From: Norana najaformis
Lineage: Eukaryota; Annelida; Clitellata; Crassiclitellata; Hormogastridae
DNA: 64,000 nt
Assembly: GCA_964023275.1 (NCBI GenBank)
Contig: OZ029923.1
Coordinates: forward strand, 2,407,738-2,471,737
Direction: 5' to 3'
Position 1 is the stretch's first letter. Every line of letters starts with the position of its first letter. Below the pieces are notes generated by a model. It was given only the letters and a program-made list of their open reading frames with translations. It was not told the DNA's origin and ran no database searches. Positions 56,751 through 64,000 of the stretch are shown in pieces. The position numbers were made by a program, and so were the translations under genes.

Positions 56751-58312
56751 CTGTCTCTCTCTCTCTCTCTATGTCACTCTCACTCTCTCTCTTTTCCGCA
56801 AGCGTTTGAAGACCGTATAATCCCCCACTAGTTTTGGGACATCGGGCCGGGAGCGCCTCTGATGAGTTTTAACTTTGAGTGTCGCTTAATAAGTTCTTGA
56901 TTACAATTACAATTACAATTCCAGTTTGGACTCCTCGCATGCGACATAAGTTTCTTGTCCTTTCTCCGCCTCTATTTCACCAGCGGTAGAAGACCTTTCC
57001 TCTTCATCTTCAACCCATGTTGTCAGGTCGGCAGCACTCTGAAGAATTGTCTTAAAAGGCGCTATATAAACGTGCAATTGCAGTTACAATTACCTGCCAG
57101 TGTCGCATCCTCAGCGCCATGCTGCCACCCATCTGTTGTCTCACACCTGGCTTCTGGTACGTTCGATGCTCGGTCCCTTGCAGCTGGAACTCGAAATCTG
57201 GTAACACAACGAAATGGTTGATCAGCGGAAAGCTGTTCCACTGAGCGAGAGAAAGACCGGCTTATGGTTCCACCGGTTTGTTGCTGAGGCGGAACGCGTT
57301 CCACTTGAGTTCCGTTGTTGGCGTACTGCCAGATCATCGTGGCTTTTTCCACGAGGCCGCTGTATGTCAGCGAACAGCGGTAAGTCAGCCCATCGTTCAT
57401 GATTTCTTTATTGCTGGGTTTCTTAAGAAGACGTTCGCATGATGGAATAGACCCTGAAAACGCACCCGCTCAAATGCGAAGCCACTTAGAAACGAAATCG
57501 TAAAATGGCGATGAGTGTTATGGCGGTGGTCAGGGTAACAGAGGGATACTTGGAATCTCACTGAAAGACAGGAAAAGGAATGAGTATATCGAACAGAAAT
57601 TGGGAGTGGCATGTATATCTGAAAAGGTACGAGAAGCTAGGTTGAGATGGTACGGTCATGTGATGAGGAGAGAGGAGGAAAATTGCATTAAAAGAATTAC
57701 GACAGCTGAAGTTTACGGATGCCGCAGTCGTGGACACCAAAAGAAGAGATGGGGAGATATGATTCAGCAAGACCTAAAGCTCCTCAGATTGAAGAAAGAA
57801 GATACTGAAGACAGAACCAAATGGAAAAGAAGGATTCGTGTGGCTGACCCCTCTGCTATAGGAGGGATTAATTCCAGCCAGAATGAAGAAAAAATGGTAA
57901 CAGTGGGATGACGCACGCAATGATGTCATTGATGACGATGGCGAAGATGTTGAAGCTGGTGATGGTGATTGGCATCCAATGTAGCCTGTCTTGGCGTGCT
58001 GACTTTCTGGATAATGAGTTGATGACGGCTTAGTTTTGGTATGCTATGGGTCGATGCCTTGTGCATTATACATCGGCGCTATAGAAGTTTTAAAGTAATA
58101 ATAAAATAATAATGGTGCTGATGAAAACGACGGCGATGATGCATGATGGTTTTATTGTGATGAGATTATGATGATGATGACGATGATGATGATGGTGATG
58201 ATGATGGTGATGATGATGAGGATGATGATGATGAGGATTACAACTACGACGAGTATGAGGACGACGACAAAAACGACGACGACAATGATGGTGTTGTTGT
58301 TTTTGTTGTTGT

Positions 58313-58351
<39 letters not shown>

Positions 58352-59370
58352 CTGTGATGACGTTAATATAGATCTGACGAAAGAAAATTCCTTGTTACTG
58401 ACAAACTCTAATGGCTACAACTAACCAAGTACAATAAGAGAGGCGCTCAGCGAGTCCACGTTGGCAATTCTACAGACGAACAGACCAGCATCCGACGTTG
58501 TTACGTTATGAATGACCAGATCACATCCATCCGTCTCATCAACTCTGTATCGCTGTTGAAATGGCTTCAGAACTCCCGCGAAGTTCTGATAGATGGGTGT
58601 ATTGTTGTCAGCTTCCGTCTTCAACCATTCTACAGACGCACAGCCGTTCATACCCGACGAACATTTCAAAGTTGCCGACGCCTTGACGATAGCAAATAGG
58701 TTTTCAGGTCCTCTGATCTCTCCACTAGCACCTGCATGGATTAATCGCAAAGGTAATCGTAAACTCCATATTTCTTCTGCCGGCATATGCTAGTTAGTTT
58801 TGGGAACCAGCTTGTTCACGGTCGATGCATTTCTAATTATTCACTTGCGCATGCCCACTAGTTATATTTGCCTGCCTCACAGTCTTGTTGCTTACTTACT
58901 AACCTACTTACTTACGTATTTACTTACCCACTGTAGTCTGATTCTGGTATATCTGACTTATCGGATTTCGATCGGGATTTTTCAGCAGATTATGATTTCA
59001 GTTGAAACGACCATCAGTTAATACCCGGTGCAATGACATATTGGCGCTGTAGAGTTCATTGGCTTAGATTACTAACTTACTAACTTACTTACTAACTTAC
59101 TTATTAACTTACTTACTAACTAACTAACTAACTAACTTGCTTGCTAAAAATAAAATAGGTGAGAAAGGCATACAGACATTACAGGGTCAGGTTCGATTCC
59201 TCGTCGTCGTCATGTGTAATAACTCGCTTATTAAATAATGCTACAATTTATTTATTAAGAAGAGATTAACAGACTAACGTTCATTGATAAATACGATACT
59301 AAATAAGGTTAAATAAGGCCTACCCACTGATGCGAGAAAAGCAAGCAGCGTAACCACGGTAAACGTCATT
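54932..59370 (-). CDS. Gene F: two-Ig membrane receptor (type 2)
   Basis: Four phase-1 exons: 59370-59325, 58731-58426, 57453-57094, 55221-54932; 1002 bases, 333 codons, no stop. The signal peptide is [15 protein letters not shown]. The V domain begins RGPEN and has LKC, GCASVEW, DGCDLVI and AGLFVC. The second domain begins IPSC and continues YRC, MIWQY, FRC and RCETTD, the same four-cysteine layout as Ig2 of type 1. The last exon encodes a 60-residue stalk with one Cys (HACVYVV), the helix [20 protein letters not shown], and a tail [11 protein letters not shown]. The last-exon acceptor (ATGCATAG) lies behind a TCTG-rich tract. The donor of exon 3 abuts a LINE tail, so this junction is the least certain. 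An RTE-like tail lies antisense in intron 2. Likely a surface receptor related to type 1; ligand unknown. Confidence 0.75.
55233..55462 (+). repeat. CAGA/CACA microsatellite in gene F intron 3
   Basis: About 230 bases of CAGA with CACA. On the gene F strand it reads TCTG and provides the pyrimidine-rich tract before the last exon. Confidence 0.95.
55795..55980 (+). repeat. Minisatellite with ATGCAAAT octamers in gene F intron 3
   Basis: Units resembling TATATGCAAATTTGCTACTTG, related to the array at 46260. At least three perfect ATGCAAAT octamers. Confidence 0.75.
56180..56320 (+). repeat. CR1/L2-like LINE 3' tail
   Basis: Ends GGGCGCTGTAGAAATCTCG followed by repeated ATTACG units. Similar tails at 55990-56060 and 60460-60575. 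Confidence 0.65.
56320..56910 (+). repeat. LINE tail split by a CTCTCTTT microsatellite
   Basis: A CR1/L2-like C-terminal fragment ([16 protein letters not shown]) runs into about 300 bases of CTCTCTTT/CTGT repeats (56490-56800). It then resumes with KRLKTV and a terminal TAATAAGTTCTTGATTACAATT tail. Confidence 0.75.
57540..57912 (+). pseudogene. RTE-like LINE tail in intron 2 of gene F
   Basis: One frame from 57600 reads [20 protein letters not shown] and [17 protein letters not shown], ending before TGA at 57909. It is the best preserved of the three plus-strand tails. Antisense to gene F. Confidence 0.75.
58150..58360 (+). repeat. GATGAT trinucleotide array
   Basis: ATG/GAT array with GACGAC blocks, in intron 2 of gene F. 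Confidence 0.9.
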
Positions 59371-60460
59371 TTTGCAAAAGTCAAATTTTAAAAGAACACA
59401 GAGAGACATCCACATAAAACGTGAAACCGTTAACCCGCGAATTCGAGAAACATAAATATTGCCTTAGAGTTTTAAAGCTACGAATTCTAGGCGTCTATCT
59501 CCACGTGGCATGTTGTTGATTGTTTAACTTTCTGCCTATGATTGTCAGCGCTCAGTCAAGTTGCACCGTCTGACAGACAAATGCGTTTGCGTCAGTGCTA
59601 TGTGCAGCTATTTTGCGCTGCTGATTCGTCGTTTAATTTTTCTATTGTGTGTCATCTTCACCAGGATCTTCGCCTTGTGTTTACAGTCACATGCCCTGCA
59701 TCTTATATAAGCTACATCATGGTTCTAAAATCGTTTCCAACTTATTTTGAACGCCGTACTAGGTCAGAAGATAATTACCGTGGAGGATCCGCCCGCATAA
59801 AATCTCCTAGGCTTATTCTCTGTAGCTGGCCCCTTCCATATGGAGAATATTGCCGTATAATTGTTTAAATTGCATATTGCCGTATGATTGTTTAAATTAC
59901 AATTGTTTAAATTGTGTACCTGTTTGAACACAGGCTCCGTTACTTGCTTTTGTTTTTTCAATTTGGAACAAGTTTGAGTGGCATTTTCTAGTGGTTCTAA
60001 ACAATATCGGGTAAGCTAGCCCTCAGAGCGACTCATAGTATTAAAAACAAAATCGGTAGGAAGTGTCAGATTCCGTTCCAGGTCAAGATCCCAAGGTCAG
60101 GCAGACAGGCAGGCAAAAGAGTGTTTTAAGTTTTGAGCGAAACACCTTTGCGGAGATTGCAAGAGGTGAAGTGTCGGTGAGTTCGTAGGATGGGTCAGAA
60201 GTGTTGTAATTCTGCCGGCAGTTCATTCTGTTAAATATAGTCACTCATGTGCGACCGGTATGCGAACTCTTGCTCGGTAACCCCAGACGAAAGAGCTAAC
60301 TAGGCTGTATTATGACTCACTTAGGTTGGCTTACGGCCATCAAAGAGCTCTGTAGCAATGTCAGTCGAGTCAACAATGAGTCACGTTCTGCAGCTCGTTG
60401 CTAATTGCTAGTCCAGCACTACCTTGATCCGAGTCTTGCAGGCAGACAGTCAGTCTTGAC
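59371..60460. other. 5' flank of gene F, no gene recognised
   Basis: Unassigned sequence with no clear TATA box near the gene F start. Confidence 0.45.
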
Positions 60461-60575
60461 ACAGAACCGAACCCTTTTGCCTATCGATTTTGTTTTGACA
60501 GCGCCTGTGAATAAGCGGGTCCCCGTGACTTAGCTTTCGGTGGGCGCTGTAGAAATCTCGAGATTATAATTACCA
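60460..60575 (+). repeat. CR1/L2-like LINE 3' tail
   Basis: Ends GGGCGCTGTAGAAATCTCGAG, near-identical to the tail at 56275. Confidence 0.6.
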
Positions 60576-60674
60576 CCGCATACCCCAATTCCAAGCAGAT
60601 TCATTCTCCATTTAGACTGTCCTGAAACTACGCCTAGGTCCCCCAGTTTATAACCAGCTTTTTCGTGATTTTGA

Positions 60675-60800
60675 GGCGCTGCCCGGTAGCATGCTTCGTC
60701 TGTATTCCAACGATTGCGAGTTCGAGCCGCACGAGCACACTCCATGTAACGACCCTTGGCAAGTTGCTAGTGTAAACTTGTTTCTGTCACCAAGCAGAAT
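60675..60800 (+). repeat. tRNA-derived SINE head, plus strand
   Basis: A-box-like CCGGTAGCATGC and B-box-like GAGTTCGAGCC, followed by the GACCCTTGGCAAGTTGCT body shared with 43360. Confidence 0.55.
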
Positions 60801-60839
60801 TCAGTATACAGCAGTCCTGTAAGGGAGCCTTGAGCGGAG

Positions 60840-61085
60840 GCATGGATATGAAGCTTTAGCGACTTCATTTTACTCAGCCTCGGCATACTAGAGCGGGTGG
60901 CCAGTCCTCTCCCTCGCCGCCTGATCTTTCCAATGACAGTGTATGTTACGTGTACACATTATAGTTAACTAGAAGGTGCAAGTGGAGATGGAGCCTCGAT
61001 TCATATTTCTGCCCTGGTGGGGATTTGAACCTCGGATCTAACATCATACAGTCCAGCATGCTAACCACTACACTATCATGCACCG
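60840..61085 (-). repeat. tRNA-derived SINE, minus strand
   Basis: The minus strand shows GATAGTGTAGTGGTTAGCATG (A box) and GAGGTTCAAATCC (B box), then a body ending GGCGAGGGAGAGGACTGGCC. Same family as 32940 and the SINE split by the hAT element. Confidence 0.7.
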
Positions 61086-62637
61086 TGCAATTGATAAGCA
61101 AGTACAAATGTAATAAACAATCGGGAAATAACAAAAATTCACCAGAAATACTGAAGAAATACTGATGACTAAGAAACAAAAATATGTCAAAGATTTTGTA
61201 TCAATATGGCCTTCATTACTTGCCCCATCTCCTAAACTGTAAACTACTTGATCCGCCATAGCCTAGATCTGCCAGATAGCCATGTTTCAGGGCTTTCAAA
61301 ACAGCCGCTATATAAGTGACCAGCTGAAAAGCTGAAAAAAAATATATGCTACAAATATTCTAAAATCAGCTTAGGTTCCGGTCTTCAGTTAATGGTGGCT
61401 ATAACTGCAGGGCAAAGTAAACTCAGTTTTAGATGGTACTTTCTTAGGGGGCAGTATTTCCTTTAGTGGACAGTATTTTCTTACTGGCCACAATGCTCAA
61501 TAATGAAATACAAATGTTGGAAGGTGCAAGATTCAGGTTCTGACTATGTCTACGTGTAACTGCCGCCCTATTTACAAATCTTGCTGTGGTGTTATGGTTT
61601 GCGCTGATGCGCAGGACACAGCAAAACGCTACAAAACAAAACCGCATTTATTTCGTCAACATTTTTCTTCAAAACTACAGATGTTTTGTCGAGATTGCAT
61701 GCTCATACCGGCATAAGGAGTGTAATCAAATAATGGCCTGATTAAATATACCAGTTCCACATTCATAAACATGTAATCATCTGCAGTAAACATTGCTAAA
61801 CACTAACAGTAATAGATTATAACTGGAACTGTACAATACATGATCCTTCAACAACCACTGTAGCTAAGGCGAGAGAAACTGCTTTACAAAGGCACTCAAA
61901 CAAGAACAAAACTGTTTAAAATACACTGGTTTAGATCATACACTGGTTCAGATCTGGTCCCAATTTCAGGAATCAATAGAAAACATTATAAAAATTGCAT
62001 TATTACAAACATTTGTACCGCGCAAAGTCCGAAAGAAAAGTGAATCTGAGGCATGTTTAGTTATACGCCAGATGAAATGCAACAGAAGTTTGAAAGCCAG
62101 TGAGAAACAGAGATTTCTGAGCCTTTCCTTGAAGGAAGGATATTAGTTTGAGCATTGGAGAAACATTGGCAGATGGTTCCAATCCTTGGGGTCAACAGCA
62201 TGGGATGCACGAAAGCCCATAGCAGCTCTACATCGTGTCTTAACCAAGAGACTCGCACCCAAAGATTGCAGGCTGCAGGAAGGAATGTAATTAGAGACTA
62301 GTGGTTGGAGGTAGGTAAGAGTGGTCATGGTATGGATTTTATAGGTTACTTTAAATCTGATTCTGAATTCTGCAGTAAGCCAGCACAGCTGACAGATTAT
62401 GATTCCTATTACTGTGGTTCAAGAGTTTGTACACCGAGGTGCACGCAGCACCATGGAAGCCGGGGAATTTTGATTCCTGATTCCTCAAGAAAAAACAGCA
62501 TGGAAGAAACTTGCGCTGCTCTGAAGTTAGAAACAACAGCATCAAAATAACATGAGAGTGTTTGCAAACACTTGGTGCCTTTCCGAGATTCTTATAATGC
62601 AATATATAAAATCCAGCTACAGATGAATATAAACACA
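61086..62637. other. No gene recognised
   Basis: AT-rich sequence with a CAGCCGCTATATAAGTGACC LINE-type terminal motif near 61300. ORFs of 60-95 codons here have no recognisable domains. Confidence 0.45.
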
Positions 62638-62639
62638 TA

Positions 62640-64000
62640 CAGTGGTGTGCAAAAGTTTTGAATCACCTGCCAATTTTTGCAATTCTTTGATTCACTGCTC
62701 TGTATTGAGGTAAATAATGTTGCGGTAATAATATGGTTATGAAATAATTGTTGTCATATAGTTTGTTTACCATTTCGTAACTTTATTTCTTTGAAAAAAC
62801 ATGACAATAAATTTTTACCACATGGTGGATAGGCCGATATGAAAAAAGTCAAAAAACCGGCCCATGCCTCTTCTGTGTATAGTACACGTGCATGTGTTGA
62901 GATGAAATAACGAGCATTTCTCTGCGATCGTAAGCCTTCTCTATCATGTTATGGCCTTGAAAAAGGCCGATTTTATGTGTCAATGATGGATCAGTACTTG
63001 ATGGGCCAGCCCTTGCTCTTTACCATTTGTCTGCAGCGTGTCGGCATTGAGTGGACCAGCTTGACGAGGTGGTCATGGGTTACGACACGGTTCCAGACGG
63101 CAATGAGCGACTCGATCAGCTGGCGCTTGGTGGTCGGATGTCTCTTGGATATTTCCAAGGCTACTTTGTGCCAGAGATTCTCAATCGGATTCAGATCCGG
63201 TGATTGGGCGGGCCAGACCAGCGTTCTGATGTTGTTCTGGTGCTTCCACTTGGTGACAATTTTGGCATGATGGCATGGCGCATTGTCATCCTGAAACAAG
63301 AACTGACGCGGGAACAGCTGCTGAGCTGATGGCAACATGCACTTCTGCAGTAGTTCGATGTACTTGGTTGCGTTGACCGTTCCATCGACAATATGCAGAC
63401 GCCCGACGCCACTGCAGCCATGCAGCCCCAGACCATGATCTTCAGGGGATGCTTCACCGTCAGGTTCAGGCACTCTGGCTTGAATTCTTCTCCAGGAAAC
63501 TTTCTCACATACGTGTGTCCTTGGTTGCCAAACAAGCAGAAGGTGCTTTCTTCGCTGAAAAGCACCTTCTCCACATCTTACAACTCCAGCTGGAGTACCG
63601 TCGTGCCCACAGGATTCGGTTGCGCCTCTGGACGTCGGTCATCAGAGGCTTCCCCCGTGCCTTGCATCCCCTCAGACCGAACTGCAGGCACCGGTGACGC
63701 ACTGTTGATGAGCTGACAGCGACGTTGCACTTCTCCCACCACTCACATAGCAGTTCAGGTGACGACATCTTGCGGTTGGCAAGAGATATGCGGCGAAGTG
63801 CGCGGTCCTGGCGTGACGTCGACACGCGTGGGCGACCGGTGCGAACCCTGTCGACCACTGACCCCGTCTCCTTAATCTTCTTCAGAATCTGGACAACCGC
63901 ACTCTGACTGCAGCCGATTCTTCTGGCGATCTGGCGGCTCGAAAAGCCCTCTTGGTCCATCACGGACACACGAACTCGCTGCTCCATTGTGAGGTTCGGA
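62640..64000 (-). mobile_element. Tc1-like transposon, runs off the window
   Basis: The left end CAGTGGTGTGCAAAAGTTTTG directly after a TA dinucleotide (62638-62639) is the typical Tc1 family terminal repeat. The transposase lies inside on the minus strand. The other terminus is beyond the window edge. Confidence 0.88.
62991..63987 (-). pseudogene. Tc1-family DD34E transposase, frameshifted
   Basis: The N-terminal helix-turn-helix region (GFSSRQIARRIGCSQSAVVQ) and the GRPR motif (GRPRVSTSRQDR) are in the frame starting at 63987. The first catalytic region reads VLFSEESTFCLFG in a second frame. The second and third, FQDDNAPCHHAK and PDLNPIENLW, are in a third frame with exactly 34 residues between Asp and Glu. 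The first catalytic Asp expected in SDES is Glu here (SEES). Two frameshifts (about 63560 and 63420) plus this substitution make it inactive. Confidence 0.9.

Overview
This is a eukaryotic, almost certainly invertebrate metazoan, genomic window. The evidence is intron-containing immunoglobulin (Ig) superfamily genes with GT-AG introns, tRNA-derived SINEs, CR1/L2-like and RTE-like LINE tails, hAT, Tc1 and Polinton elements, and very abundant CATA/TATG tetranucleotide arrays. I cannot name the species from the sequence. Nothing in the window looks prokaryotic.

The main content is a previously unnamed (as far as I can tell) tandem cluster of small cell-surface Ig receptors on the minus strand. 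Four complete type-1 genes (here called A, B, C, D) lie at 11.1-15.6, 20.8-25.5, 36.3-42.8 and 48.6-53.3 kb. Each can be assembled by eye into five exons: signal peptide, V-like Ig, second Ig (Ig2), third Ig (Ig3), and transmembrane (TM) segment plus a tiny tail. All introns are phase 1 and the reading frames are uninterrupted (338, 344, 331 and 333 codons). A second receptor type (gene F, 54.9-59.4 kb, 333 codons, four exons) shares the same four-cysteine V and Ig2 signatures. It lacks Ig3 and has its own highly hydrophobic TM exon. Remnants of type-1 (E, 6.6-8.2 kb) and type-2 genes (6.2-6.4 and 46.0-46.3 kb) lie between the complete copies. So do fragments on the plus strand: V-like exons at 5.8 and 33.2 kb, and TM exons at 9.5, 20.0 and 35.5 kb. 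The cluster looks like a repeatedly duplicated and recombining receptor locus, of the sort expected for innate immune or allorecognition receptors. That function is inference only.

Layout from left to right: a decayed Polinton/Maverick-type element fragment (integrase and protein-primed DNA polymerase B, 0-4.1 kb); LINE tail and remnants of gene E and of type-2 and plus-strand genes (4.7-9.6 kb); gene A; a decayed CR1/L2 reverse transcriptase (16.5-17.8 kb); gene B; a hAT element with intact 8-bp target duplication nested in a SINE (26.9-29.4 kb); a terminal-inverted-repeat element with an intact 563-codon ORF of a family I cannot name (30.0-32.3 kb); a SINE and a plus-strand V-like exon broken by a LINE (32.9-34.0 kb); a large GATA array (34.9-35.4 kb); gene C carrying an LTR-like insertion in its fourth intron; gene D; gene F; SINEs; and a decayed Tc1 element running off the right edge.

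Exon boundaries were placed by eye from splice consensus, phase and four-way comparison between paralogues. They are internally consistent (all CDS lengths divide by three) but have no transcript support here.
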